This document shows positions 1 to 6,777 of a DNA stretch of 8,338 nt, in pieces. Made by a program: the position numbers and the translations under genes. The stretch's first letter is position 1; every line of letters starts with the position of its first letter. Below the pieces are notes generated by a model. That model saw only the letters and a list, made by a program, of their open reading frames with translations, was not told the DNA's origin and did no database searches. The DNA is from Defluviitaleaceae bacterium (lineage in GTDB: Bacteria; Bacillota; Clostridia; Lachnospirales; WQUN01), in contig WRHA01000334.1 of the NCBI GenBank assembly GCA_009783395.1, positions 1-8,338 on the forward strand, given 5' to 3'.

Positions 1-635
1 CCGCCGTTTTCAGCCTGGAAATGTCCAAGGAACAGCTGGGAAACCGCTTGCTTTCGTCGGAAGCCGCGATTGATTTCCAGCGTATGCGCACGGGCGAGTT
101 GACCGACGATGACTGGAATAAAATTGCGGAATGCACGGGACGGCTGTCAAGCGCGCCGCTTTACATCGACGATACGCCCGGCATTTCCGTAATGGAAATG
201 CGTGCAAAGTGCCGCCGCTTGAAAATCGAAAAAAATTTGGGGCTTGTTGTCGTGGATTATTTGCAATTAATGAACGTATCGGGTAGCTCGCGCCCCGAGT
301 CGCGACAGCTTGAAATTTCCGAAATATCGCGCTCGCTTAAGGGTCTTGCTAAGGAGCTTAACATTCCGATGCTCGTTGCGGCGCAGCTTTCACGCGCTGT
401 TGAGGCGCGCAAAGACCATCGCCCCATGCTTTCCGACCTGCGCGAATCCGGCGCGATCGAACAGGACGCCGACCTCGTTGCCTTCCTCTACCGCGACGAA
501 TACTACAATCCCGAAACCCTGAAGCAAAATCACGCCGAAGTAATTATCGCAAAACAAAGAAACGGTCCCACAGGAACCGTCGAGCTGTCCTTCATGGGAG
601 CCATTTCAAGGTTTGCGAATTTACAACGGGGCTAA
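1..635 (+). CDS. dnaB: Replicative DNA helicase DnaB, C-terminal part (5' end outside window)
   Basis: DnaB is the hexameric ATP-driven helicase that unwinds DNA at the replication fork. The frame is open from the first in-frame codon at position 3, so the gene starts outside the window; about 210 C-terminal residues are visible. They begin just after the expected Walker A region ([17 protein letters not shown]). Next comes the Walker B strand with its acidic residue ([12 protein letters not shown], about 231-272), then the [17 protein letters not shown] segment, the [14 protein letters not shown] motif (about 432-474), and the [15 protein letters not shown] segment carrying the conserved Lys/Arg-finger region (about 543-590). 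These are classic RecA-fold DnaB motifs in the right order, with the normal short tail after them. No intein or frameshift is seen. The TAA stop at 633-635 overlaps the TAG stop of the convergent membrane-protein gene. The only uncertainty is the missing N-terminus. Confidence 0.96.
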   Translation, partial: AVFSLEMSKEQLGNRLLSSEAAIDFQRMRTGELTDDDWNKIAECTGRLSSAPLYIDDTPGISVMEMRAKCRRLKIEKNLGLVVVDYLQLMNVSGSSRPESRQLEISEISRSLKGLAKELNIPMLVAAQLSRAVEARKDHRPMLSDLRESGAIEQDADLVAFLYRDEYYNPETLKQNHAEVIIAKQRNGPTGTVELSFMGAISRFANLQRG

Positions 636-1342
636 GCGCGACCTCCGCCCCTTGTACATTTTTTCTCCCCGCAATTTTCGCAGCGAAGATTTGCATTAAA
701 TTCCCGCGAAAAGAAGCGGGGATTTTTTATTAGCCTGATTTCCCAAAGCACAATAATCGCCAGCGCAAGCAAAAACAGGCTTGTGGAAAACACGCTCGGG
801 AAAACAATAAGCGGCGCGCACATCATCATATTATCCCAATTGTAAATGCGACAATCCGCACAACACCGATTGTTCAAATAAAGCAAGCGAAACGGACACT
901 TAAACATTACAAAAAACGAATCGCACAGCGAATAAATTATCGTAAGAACAACTACCACGCCCGGCGTAAGCAAGCCAAGCCCCCAAAATATAAGAACAAT
1001 CCCGGCGGTAATCCCAAACCACGACAACGCGGATTTCACCGCACCCTTGTGCATATCGGGGTTTGCGGCCTTGGGGTTATGTACCTCGAGATACGAGCTT
1101 CGAAAATGTTTGCGCGCCCCCACAGTTGTAAGCTTGTTGGGGATAATGCGAAAAAGCATCATAACAAAAATCATCAGCCAAATCGCCCACAAAAACGCAC
1201 TTTCGATGCCCATCTGAAAAATTAAACGAAAATCCAGCACCTCGGGCGCGATAAAATTAAGCGCGACCGCCACCACCAAAAGCCCCAAGCGAAAAACCAG
1301 CTTCGCCTTAGCCCACGGCCCTTTTTTGCTAACCGGATCCAT
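632..1342 (-). CDS. Unrecognised cysteine-rich integral membrane protein, 236 aa
   Basis: I do not recognise a named family. The start at 1342 is supported by a GAGGTG ribosome binding site at 1351-1356, 8 nt upstream, and by a promoter just beyond it. Hydrophobic stretches suggest four or five membrane segments, near residues 16-34, 46-66, 102-140 (one or two) and 172-200. Two cysteine clusters stand out. One lies between membrane segments: C149, then C160-C161-x-x-C164, directly followed by RIYNWD. The other is a C-terminal C221-x-x-C224-x4-C229. Spacing of this kind suggests a bound metal, such as zinc or an iron-sulfur cluster, or a disulfide system, but no function can be assigned. If the hydrophilic ends face the cytoplasm, both clusters could face the same side. 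The tail after the last Cys is basic and glycine-rich (TRGGGRA). The gene is transcribed alone, toward dnaB, and its stop overlaps the dnaB stop. Confidence 0.85.
   Translation of the reverse strand: MDPVSKKGPWAKAKLVFRLGLLVVAVALNFIAPEVLDFRLIFQMGIESAFLWAIWLMIFVMMLFRIIPNKLTTVGARKHFRSSYLEVHNPKAANPDMHKGAVKSALSWFGITAGIVLIFWGLGLLTPGVVVVLTIIYSLCDSFFVMFKCPFRLLYLNNRCCADCRIYNWDNMMMCAPLIVFPSVFSTSLFLLALAIIVLWEIRLIKNPRFFSREFNANLRCENCGEKKCTRGGGRA
700..730 (+). terminator. Intrinsic terminator for dnaB, inside the convergent gene
   Basis: The stem ATTCCCGC (700-707) pairs with GCGGGGAT (716-723) as 8 bp including one T-G pair. The loop is GAAAAGAA and six Ts follow (723-728). It reads in the plus direction about 65 bp after the dnaB stop, so it is placed to end dnaB transcription. 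It lies within the coding sequence of the minus-strand membrane protein. Confidence 0.7.
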
Positions 1343-1362
1343 TTACAAATCACCTCGGGAAC

Positions 1363-1391
1363 ATTTTACGCCTCCTGCGAGATGAAGTCAA
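1363..1391 (-). promoter_or_regulatory. Sigma-A type promoter of the cysteine-rich membrane protein
   Basis: On the minus strand, TTGACT (1386-1391) and TAAAAT (1363-1368) are separated by exactly 17 bp. The predicted transcription start, near 1356, coincides with the GAGGTG ribosome binding site (1351-1356), so the leader would be very short. A palindromic repeat lies just upstream of the -35 box. Confidence 0.5.
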
Positions 1392-1394
1392 AAA

Positions 1395-1469
1395 GCACGC
1401 CAAGCGTGCATTGGACACCGTGGACATCCGACGGCAAGCCACATTACGTCTCGAAGCCGGATGCAGTTT
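1395..1469 (+). repeat. Dispersed intergenic repeat, copy 1
   Basis: This copy begins with the perfect inverted repeat GCACGC-CAA-GCGTGC (1395-1409) and continues through ATTGGACACCG, then CGTCTCGAAG, and ends with GCCGGATGCAGTTT. The same ordered blocks recur at 4694-4796 in the same orientation, with point differences, a 1-nt indel near the middle and an extra 26 nt in the second copy. It fills most of the gap between two divergent genes and has no convincing coding content. A long open frame from 1411 runs through it into the acyltransferase gene, but that gene's ribosome binding site places the real start at 1531. Confidence 0.75.
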
Positions 1470-1480
1470 GCACGTATATG

Positions 1481-1508
1481 TTGATTTTTTAAGGACTTTG
1501 CATATAAT
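1481..1508 (+). promoter_or_regulatory. Promoter of the acyltransferase gene
   Basis: TTGATT (1481-1486) and a consensus TATAAT (1503-1508) are separated by 16 bp, immediately upstream of the AGGAGG ribosome binding site at 1518-1523. The implied leader is short, about 15 nt. Confidence 0.5.
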
Positions 1509-1530
1509 CATAACGACAGGAGGCTTTAAA

Positions 1531-2712
1531 ATGAGAAAATTCCCACTGAACTACATAGGACAGTTTTACAGTGCCGCCACAAACAAAGATTACCCCGGCG
1601 TGTTTAGCATCTCGGTACATTTAAACGAGACGCTGTGTTCGGAAACACTGAGGCAAACCGTTAATAATTTTGCAAAACGCTTGCCGCATTTTAACGTGCG
1701 CAAGCAAAGCGACCCCTTTTGGTACTACAACGAAGAGCTGCCAAACCCGCCCACAATAATGAGACAAGCCGATATTGCAGAGCCTTTGCAATATTTTAAA
1801 GATAACGACCATTTGCTGAGAATCATCTATGGCGAGCGTCATTTTACGCTGGAGGTATCGCACTCGGTTTGCGACGGGCGAACCTTGGCGCCTGTGGCTG
1901 TTTCGATGTTGATTCGATACTACCACCTTCTCGGAGTGGAGGTAGACGGCTCGGGGTTTTATAATGTAAACGACCCAACCACCCCCGAAGAAACAGAAGA
2001 TGCCTATGTACGCTACGCAGATATGCGAAAATACAGAACCCCAAAACCTCGTGATGTCTACATACCCACATTTAAGCCCACTGCAACGAGAACCAAAACC
2101 TATAAAATCTGCCTGCAAAAGCTAAAAGATGCCGCAACCGAACACGGCGTAACCGTTGCGGGTTACATTGCCGCCCAAATTTTGAACGAATATAAAAAAC
2201 AAAGGGTACATGACGGCGGCGATTTGCCCATTACCTGTCATCTACCCATCGATTGCAGACCATATTATCCAAGCAAAACCATGCAAAATTTTGTGTCCCA
2301 CATTATTGTCACAATGCCGGAGGCCGTCGACTTTACCGACATGGCTCGCGGCATAAAAAGCCAGTTTATGGCACTTTCGCCCAACTATATCCAAAACATA
2401 ATGAGCGAAGTACAGCGGCTGGTTTACAAGGTGGACAAGATTCCCCTCAGCGCGAAAAAACAGGGCATCATCGATGTAGGCAATCACCTGTACGGGGGAA
2501 GCAGTACGGGTCTTTCCAATTTAGGGGTACTCACCTTACCCAAAGAGCTGAAAGAACGCGTTGATATGGTATCTTTCGCGCTCGGGCCGGAAACAGGACT
2601 GCCCCACCTGTTTGGCTGTATAACCACAGGCGACACACTGGCCCTGACATGCACATCCACCACGGAAGACACGGGGATAATCGACGGACTGGGACAAGCA
2701 CTGCTTCTTTAG
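1531..2712 (+). CDS. Stand-alone condensation/alcohol-acetyltransferase-fold acyltransferase, 393 aa
   Basis: This is probably a soluble acyltransferase of the CoA-dependent acyltransferase superfamily, which includes chloramphenicol acetyltransferase, NRPS condensation domains, PapA-type enzymes and alcohol acetyltransferases. The key motif is HSVCDG at residues 111-116. H111 matches the catalytic second His and D115 the structural Asp of HHxxxDG; the first His is Ser here, as in many members. A late SNLG (residues 329-332) fits the conserved C-terminal core motif of the fold. About 390 residues is normal for a single two-lobed enzyme. No carrier-protein or adenylation domain is attached or adjacent, so the acyl acceptor and donor cannot be deduced. 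The ATG at 1531 is chosen because a perfect AGGAGG lies 7 nt upstream; the frame is open back to 1411, but that part is repeat sequence. The gene is convergent with the chemoreceptor, with 2 bp between the stop codons. Confidence 0.85.
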   Translation: MRKFPLNYIGQFYSAATNKDYPGVFSISVHLNETLCSETLRQTVNNFAKRLPHFNVRKQSDPFWYYNEELPNPPTIMRQADIAEPLQYFKDNDHLLRIIYGERHFTLEVSHSVCDGRTLAPVAVSMLIRYYHLLGVEVDGSGFYNVNDPTTPEETEDAYVRYADMRKYRTPKPRDVYIPTFKPTATRTKTYKICLQKLKDAATEHGVTVAGYIAAQILNEYKKQRVHDGGDLPITCHLPIDCRPYYPSKTMQNFVSHIIVTMPEAVDFTDMARGIKSQFMALSPNYIQNIMSEVQRLVYKVDKIPLSAKKQGIIDVGNHLYGGSSTGLSNLGVLTLPKELKERVDMVSFALGPETGLPHLFGCITTGDTLALTCTSTTEDTGIIDGLGQALLL

Positions 2713-2738
2713 ATTTAGGCGCGGTGTACCTTAAATCT
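2711..2738. repeat. Inverted repeat spanning two convergent stop codons
   Basis: AGATTTA (2711-2717) is the exact reverse complement of TAAATCT (2732-2738), with 14 nt between. It spans the stop of the acyltransferase (2710-2712) and that of the chemoreceptor (2715-2717). It could form a hairpin in either transcript, but no T-run follows on either strand, so I do not call it a terminator. Confidence 0.35.
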
Positions 2739-4628
2739 GTCCACCAACGACATAAGCACACTTGCTTGGCCGGATAATTCCTGGCTGATCGTGGCATTGG
2801 CTTGCACAGATTCGGAGTTGCGTTCTGCGCCGGCGGAAATGGTATCCATATGGCTTTTAATCGTTCCTATTTCTGTGGCCTGCTCATCCGATGCTTGCAC
2901 AACTTTAGAGATTACCCCTGCCGTATTGTTCATTAATTCCACAATAGTGCGCAATGCGTCGGTTGCTTGCTCCGATTTCGTAACGCCCTCGCTTGCACGC
3001 TCCAGCGAGTTTGTAATTTTTTCCGACGTGTTTTTAGCGGCATCAGAACTGCGGCGCGACAGGTTGCGAACCTCTTCTGCCACAACGGCAAAGCCCTTGC
3101 CTTGTTCCCCTGCACGAGCGGCCTCTATCGACGCGTTTATCGACAGAAGATTGGTTTGGAACGCAATGTCCTCTATTATTTTGTTCACCTTGGCGATCTC
3201 AAGCGACGACTGCTGAATTCTTTCCATGGCGGCATTCATCTCCGCCATATGATGCGAGCCAATGCCGGCGGCATCTTGTACCTGCTTGGAAAGCTCGCCC
3301 ACGGCCTGCAGGTCTTTGGCGTTTTGTTGTGTTTTGTCGGTTATAACACCTATTGCCGCCTGAACTTCGCCCATGGAATTCGCCTGCTCTTCAAAGCTTA
3401 CCATTAACTCCTGGGCAGACCGTGCTATCTCCTCTGCGCCTTCGTCAACATGCCCCGTAGCAGAATAAATTTCGTTTATAAGCGCGCTTACCGATCCGAT
3501 AATCAGCTCCATGGATTCTTTTATCGGCGCAAAGTCCCCTATATAGTTTCGGCTGATTTTTACGGTAAAATCGTTTTTTGATATTGTGCGAAGCCCGTCG
3601 GTAATTTCGTCGATATAGCTCTTTATTGTTTTTGTTGCGGTAGTCATCGCATCCATAATCCCTACATATGCTTGTGCGGTTTTCTCGGTATCGTTATCGG
3701 ACGGGTTTGGTTCGTAAGAAAATTGCAAATACCCGTTAACCAGGCCCTGTTCCAAGGCCTGGGTCATGCTTACTGTTTCGGCGTCTTGGTATACCGTTAT
3801 TTTCTCCGCCACTTCTTGTGCGCGAATCTGTGATGTTATGTCATTTACCGTTTCCAAATACCCCGTTATTTTTCCTTCGGCATTCTTCAGGGCGGTTAAG
3901 CCCAGGCGGCATTCGACGTCGCCTTTTCCGGGCGAATAATACTTCGACCGATAATATTCGGGCTCTCCCGTTCTGGCAGTGGTGTCGAGAAACCCTTTGT
4001 AGGTGAGTGCTTCCTCGGGAAGCAAATTGTCCAATATACATACGCCGTAAATTTCGTCGGGATCATAGCCTTCTGCTTGTGCCGCCTTATTTACAAATGC
4101 AAAGCGATACTTGTCGTCCAGCACGGAAACGGAAAACGGAATCCCGTCCAAGCAAGCCGCGGTACTTTGGCTGATACGATTTATCCGCCCGATAACATCA
4201 CAAAAAGCACCGGGCGCGATTTTTTCGTCGCCAACGGTGCTTAAACGGCCGCTTGTGATTTCGTCGCAAACCCGTTGCGACTCGATTTCAAGAGCGGAAA
4301 GATTTTTACTTATTTGCCCGAGCGATTGCGCCAAAAGACCCAACTCACTGCCTGGCACGGAAGGCAAATTTACATATATTTCGCCGCGCCCAAGGGCTTC
4401 GGCGGCTCTGTTCAGCGCGATTACGCCTTTTGCAACCCTGCCCACCAACAAAAAAACACACAGCCCCGCAACAGCACCAACAATCGACGACAAAATCACA
4501 ATCGCAAAGATGTCCTGTATTCTTGTGACAATCAAGGCGGTAGAAACAATTGCTATTACAATAATTATGGCGAGAGGCAAGGCAAGTCGTATTTTTAAGC
4601 TTACGAAAGTCTTGTTTTTGTGGTTCAT
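2715..4628 (-). CDS. Methyl-accepting chemotaxis protein with PAS domain, 637 aa
   Basis: This is a transmembrane chemoreceptor that would signal to CheA/CheW. The start at 4628 has a G-rich ribosome binding site (GGGGGGAT) just upstream. Two membrane helices at about 14-35 and 40-63 are joined by only about five residues, so there is no extracellular ligand-binding domain. A HAMP-like segment follows (about 64-115), then a PAS domain (about 155-265, with [16 protein letters not shown] and a closing [10 protein letters not shown]). A second HAMP-like helix with [11 protein letters not shown] lies at about 335-375, and the signalling coiled coil spans about 385-637. The hairpin tip (about 485-520) has the near-invariant [21 protein letters not shown] followed by [13 protein letters not shown]. 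The likely input is intracellular, through the PAS pocket, perhaps a redox state, a cofactor or a small molecule; no heme or flavin ligand can be identified by eye. No CheR-docking pentapeptide is seen at the C-terminus. No other che gene is in the window. Confidence 0.95.
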   Translation of the reverse strand: MNHKNKTFVSLKIRLALPLAIIIVIAIVSTALIVTRIQDIFAIVILSSIVGAVAGLCVFLLVGRVAKGVIALNRAAEALGRGEIYVNLPSVPGSELGLLAQSLGQISKNLSALEIESQRVCDEITSGRLSTVGDEKIAPGAFCDVIGRINRISQSTAACLDGIPFSVSVLDDKYRFAFVNKAAQAEGYDPDEIYGVCILDNLLPEEALTYKGFLDTTARTGEPEYYRSKYYSPGKGDVECRLGLTALKNAEGKITGYLETVNDITSQIRAQEVAEKITVYQDAETVSMTQALEQGLVNGYLQFSYEPNPSDNDTEKTAQAYVGIMDAMTTATKTIKSYIDEITDGLRTISKNDFTVKISRNYIGDFAPIKESMELIIGSVSALINEIYSATGHVDEGAEEIARSAQELMVSFEEQANSMGEVQAAIGVITDKTQQNAKDLQAVGELSKQVQDAAGIGSHHMAEMNAAMERIQQSSLEIAKVNKIIEDIAFQTNLLSINASIEAARAGEQGKGFAVVAEEVRNLSRRSSDAAKNTSEKITNSLERASEGVTKSEQATDALRTIVELMNNTAGVISKVVQASDEQATEIGTIKSHMDTISAGAERNSESVQANATISQELSGQASVLMSLVDRFKVHRA

Positions 4629-4677
4629 ACTACATCCCCCCGGATGAAAAATTTAGTTCCTTTGTGCAACGCGGAAC

Positions 4678-4686
4678 ATTATAGCA
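4678..4686 (-). promoter_or_regulatory. Extended -10 promoter of the chemoreceptor gene
   Basis: On the minus strand TGC-TATAAT (4678-4686) is a consensus extended -10, giving a leader of about 43 nt before the ATG. No good -35 is seen; the palindrome of repeat copy 2 (4694-4708) lies where the -35 would be, so the repeat may influence this promoter. Confidence 0.5.
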
Positions 4687-4693
4687 TAAAACG

Positions 4694-4796
4694 GCACGCC
4701 AAGCGTGCATTGGGCACCGGGGGCATTTGGTGGGAGGCGACGTGTTCGTCTCGAAGGGTGCGGGCACGTTTCATGTGCCATTGCCGGATACAGTTT
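4694..4796 (+). repeat. Dispersed intergenic repeat, copy 2, with a 26-bp insertion
   Basis: This copy has the same 15-nt palindrome (4694-4708) and the same following blocks as copy 1. Between CGTCTCGAAG (4747-4756) and GCCGGATACAGTTT (4783-4796) it has 26 extra nt containing the inverted repeat GGCAC-N7-GTGCC (4764-4780). It occupies the noncoding gap of about 230 bp between the chemoreceptor promoter and the terminator of the ATPase-like gene. Both copies are in the same orientation and next to a minus-strand promoter. Confidence 0.75.
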
Positions 4797-4805
4797 CCCG
4801 GCCTC

Positions 4806-4844
4806 AAAAAAATCCACGAGGTCGGTGTTGCTGCCTCGTGGATT
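4806..4844 (-). terminator. Intrinsic terminator of the AlbA_2/ATPase-like gene
   Basis: AATCCACGAGG (4811-4821) pairs perfectly with CCTCGTGGATT (4834-4844), an 11-bp stem with a 12-nt loop. The run of seven As at 4806-4812 becomes a U-run in the minus-strand transcript. The hairpin starts 17 bp after the stop codon of the gene at 4861-6048. Confidence 0.88.
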
Positions 4845-4860
4845 CGTCATTGATTCGTAA

Positions 4861-6048
4861 TTAGATCCCGCCGTTTTCGTAAATCGGTACAATCGTGCGA
4901 AACACATCGCCGTCTGTAAGCTCCGGTTCGCCGCCGGAGTATAGTTTTGTGAACTTGTAAAGATTGCGCACACCTGAGCCGAGCCTGTCGGCACGACCAA
5001 TGTTTATAAAAAAGTCGGAAAGCAGGGGGTTCTTTGGGTGCGGAGCAAAATTTTTCGGGTCAATGCGCCCCGGCATTTTAGGTAAACTCCAGTTTTCCGC
5101 GACAATACGACCACGCTCTATGATAATTTTTGCAGGAAACGCACTGGTATACTCACGGTGGACAAGGATGTTACTCACCAGCTCGCGTGAAATCTTTGAC
5201 TGAAGGCTTACCGAATGGCCATCTTCTATGTGGAATTTATCAAGAGTGTGCTTTGCGATAAATTCTACAAGTTTCTCATATGCATCAATCAAATTTGTTG
5301 TCACCAAAAGTCGGTCATCGTAGCGGTCAACATTTTTAATGCGACAAAGCGCGTCCGTTACATAGTTTGCGGTGCATGAGCGGATAACCTCGTCTCGACC
5401 AAACAGCAAAACAGCGGCAAGGTTATAGCCGGCTTTGCCCGTTTTAAAATCTTCTTGGTAAAGCCCTGCACTGCGAATTATTTCATCATCCGTCATGGCA
5501 ATCCACGGATGATGCTCGTTGCGACCGACCGCCAAACGTCGGACTTTTGGCATAAGCCGCGCAAAGTCAAAATCGCTTTCTTTCGCATACGGAAAAATTT
5601 CGCGCTCGGAATGTTCTGCAGCTTTTCGGCGGTGAATATGCGCCACCATTTCAGAATTTCGCGTGATTTCGTAGTCCCCTTCTATGTTGCGGTCGAAGAT
5701 TTTTCCGCCAAACATTACAAGCTGAGAATGTGGCGGAACAAAACACCACAATATAATTTTTCCGTCAATCAAGATTTCATCCGGTGAGAGAAATAATGTA
5801 GGAGAAAATTTTTGCGGGTTATTTAACATGTTTACAAAGTCTTGTTTAATTCTCGGAACGGCGTCGGGACTCACCCCGGTTTTTATTTCGCCGTTATCCT
5901 CCACGCCAAGTAATATATATCCACCATATCGGTTTGAAAAAGCAGATACCGTTTCATATATGTTGGCGGCAATGTCATTTTCGCAACGCTTAAACTCTAC
6001 AGTAAGCCCTTCGCCATCCTTCATGAGCTGTTTGAGTTTTTCAGTCAT
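4861..6048 (-). CDS. AlbA_2 (Schlafen-type) domain plus GHKL ATPase-like protein, 395 aa
   Basis: This is the type often called a putative DNA-binding or ATP-binding transcriptional regulator. The N-terminal AlbA_2 domain (about 5-130) shows EFK (18-20), AFSNRYGG (36-43) and ILLGVEDNGEI. The C-terminal part resembles HATPase_c_4: an N-box-like SRELVSNILVHREY (287-300) with Glu and Asn in the expected places, the segment around KNPLLSDFF, and GSGV (357-360). Known relatives commonly run to 450-550 residues and end in a winged-helix DNA-binding domain; this one stops shortly after the ATPase-like part (IVPIYENGGI), so the winged helix is absent. The start at 6048 is supported by AGAGGT about 9 nt upstream. 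It appears to be a single-gene unit with its own terminator. Its role is unknown; relatives occur both as regulators and near mobile or defence genes, but no such neighbour is intact here. Confidence 0.88.
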   Translation of the reverse strand: MTEKLKQLMKDGEGLTVEFKRCENDIAANIYETVSAFSNRYGGYILLGVEDNGEIKTGVSPDAVPRIKQDFVNMLNNPQKFSPTLFLSPDEILIDGKIILWCFVPPHSQLVMFGGKIFDRNIEGDYEITRNSEMVAHIHRRKAAEHSEREIFPYAKESDFDFARLMPKVRRLAVGRNEHHPWIAMTDDEIIRSAGLYQEDFKTGKAGYNLAAVLLFGRDEVIRSCTANYVTDALCRIKNVDRYDDRLLVTTNLIDAYEKLVEFIAKHTLDKFHIEDGHSVSLQSKISRELVSNILVHREYTSAFPAKIIIERGRIVAENWSLPKMPGRIDPKNFAPHPKNPLLSDFFINIGRADRLGSGVRNLYKFTKLYSGGEPELTDGDVFRTIVPIYENGGI

Positions 6049-6087
6049 CCCGCGTTACCTCTTTTCAGTTTCTCTTTTAATGGCGAC

Positions 6088-6093
6088 ATTGTA
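6088..6093 (-). promoter_or_regulatory. Possible -10 of the AlbA_2/ATPase-like gene
   Basis: On the minus strand TACAAT preceded by TG plus one base forms an extended -10 about 40 bp upstream of the ATG. No convincing -35 lies at 17 bp. This is a weak call. Confidence 0.3.
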
Positions 6094-6098
6094 ACATA

Positions 6099-6203
6099 TT
6101 ACGCCGTCAAAATTTCCATAAACCTCGCAAATATTGTGGCAACCTCAGCGCGGGTGGCTGTGTTTTGCGGTGCAAAACTGCCGTCCGGGAAAAAGACAAG
6201 CCC
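6099..6203 (-). pseudogene. Remnant of the C-terminus of an SLH-domain surface protein
   Basis: Read on the minus strand, the last about 30 codons before the TAA at 6099-6101 encode FFPDGSFAPQNTATRAEVAT followed by IFARFMEILTA. This is the second half of an S-layer-homology repeat; the PDGSF...P...TRAE core is diagnostic of cell-wall-anchoring SLH modules. Homology stops abruptly near 6200. Further upstream in the same frame the sequence is only the antisense of the antitoxin gene, so no start codon or ribosome binding site belongs to it. It is either the far end of the secreted-protein gene at 6706-7377, which has the same orientation and lacks its C-terminus, or a relic of another SLH protein. 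Confidence 0.7.
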
Positions 6204-6224
6204 AAACAGGCAAGTTATTTCCGG

Positions 6225-6244
6225 ACATTTCCTAACATTTCCTA
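6225..6244 (+). repeat. Tandem 10-bp repeat upstream of the toxin-antitoxin promoter
   Basis: ACATTTCCTA occurs twice head to tail, followed by a partial echo (GCATTTCC, 6250-6257). It lies in the 60-bp stretch between the SLH remnant and the -35 box, close enough to be an operator, but there is no direct sign of this. Confidence 0.5.
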
Positions 6245-6262
6245 ACGAGGCATTTCCCCCGG

Positions 6263-6291
6263 TTGATAGTGTATGGGCATTTGGATATAAT
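6263..6291 (+). promoter_or_regulatory. Near-consensus promoter of the decayed toxin-antitoxin operon
   Basis: TTGATA (6263-6268) and TATAAT (6286-6291) are 17 bp apart. A GAGGTG ribosome binding site (6298-6303) and a GTG start (6310) follow at suitable distances. The promoter seems intact although the genes behind it are damaged. Confidence 0.72.
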
Positions 6292-6309
6292 TTTAACGAG
6301 GTGATTTTT

Positions 6310-6592
6310 GTGACTGTTATTAACATCGAAACGCACAACCCCCTTGCCGCTCTTTTGGATAAGGGCGAAGGCTTTTTAATTGCTATGGGAGGCAAGCCTG
6401 TGGCAAAGGTTATGCCCTATGCCGCCACCAACCAAGAGACCAACCCTTGATGAGCAGTTATCCGCCGCAATTGAGCAATACATCAAGCGCAACAACATTC
6501 CGGTAACCACGCTTGAAGTGAACGAAAAGGGGCATCTTATCATTGATAAAGACAAGCACTCGCATCTTTACGATTGGGCGGTGAATGGCTGA
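6310..6592 (+). pseudogene. Phd/YefM-like antitoxin, frameshifted
   Basis: A GTG start 6 nt after GAGGTG (6298-6303) opens a frame whose first about 40 residues look like a Phd/YefM-type antitoxin: VINIETHNPLAALLDKGEGF, then IAMGGKPVAKVMPYA. The usual hallmark is an INI..A...L..LL....G start followed by a GKPVA strand. This frame hits TGA at 6448-6450 after 46 residues. Coding-like sequence continues in the +1 frame to 6592 (DEQLSAAIEQYIKRNN and EKGHLIIDKDKH, ending YDWAVNG). The total length, 283 nt, is one more than a multiple of three. A one-base insertion (or two-base loss) between about 6380 and 6450 would restore a single protein of about 94 residues. The second frame's TGA (6590-6592) overlaps the toxin ATG as TGATG, the tight coupling typical of toxin-antitoxin operons. 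Programmed frameshifting is possible but less likely, because the toxin is broken too. Confidence 0.65.
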
Positions 6593-6777
6593 TGCGCCTT
6601 TTCGAGATTTTTATTGCGTATGTGGATTGGGGCGATGGAGGCAAGCATCGCCCTGTTTTGACGTACTTGCAAAGCGACTGCATTATATTTGCTTTTTCTA
6701 TCACCTCAAAACGCAGGGCAGAACATTTTGAAATTATTGATTGGGCGGCGGCCGGGCTCCATAAGCCCTCTTTTTTT
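6592..6777 (+). pseudogene. PemK/MazF-like toxin, truncated at the 3' end
   Basis: From the ATG at 6592, which overlaps the antitoxin stop, about 62 codons resemble the N-terminal part of a PemK/MazF-type mRNA interferase. They read FEIFIAYVDWGDGGKHRPVL, then a FSITSK strand and FEIIDWAAAGLHKPSF. Family members of this shape run to about 110 residues; the final strand and helix are missing. A short loop after ITSK also seems shortened. The frame does not stop at the break but continues to about 7326 through antisense of the secreted-protein gene, which is what a DNA junction near 6777 would produce. A functional toxin is unlikely. Intact toxins of this family cleave mRNA and are neutralised by the upstream antitoxin. 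Confidence 0.65.

Noticed and set aside
1411..1530. An N-terminal extension of 40 residues on the acyltransferase (start at 1411)
   Set aside because: It runs through the dispersed repeat and across the promoter and ribosome binding site that serve the ATG at 1531; the acyltransferase-like sequence begins at 1531.
2791..3407. Plus-strand open frames of about 140 codons opposite the chemoreceptor
   Set aside because: They are shadows of the conserved signalling domain on the minus strand, with no ribosome binding site of their own.
6204..6395. The N-terminal 60 residues of the minus-strand frame ending in the SLH remnant
   Set aside because: They are the antisense of the antitoxin gene and carry no SLH features, so only the end of that frame is kept.
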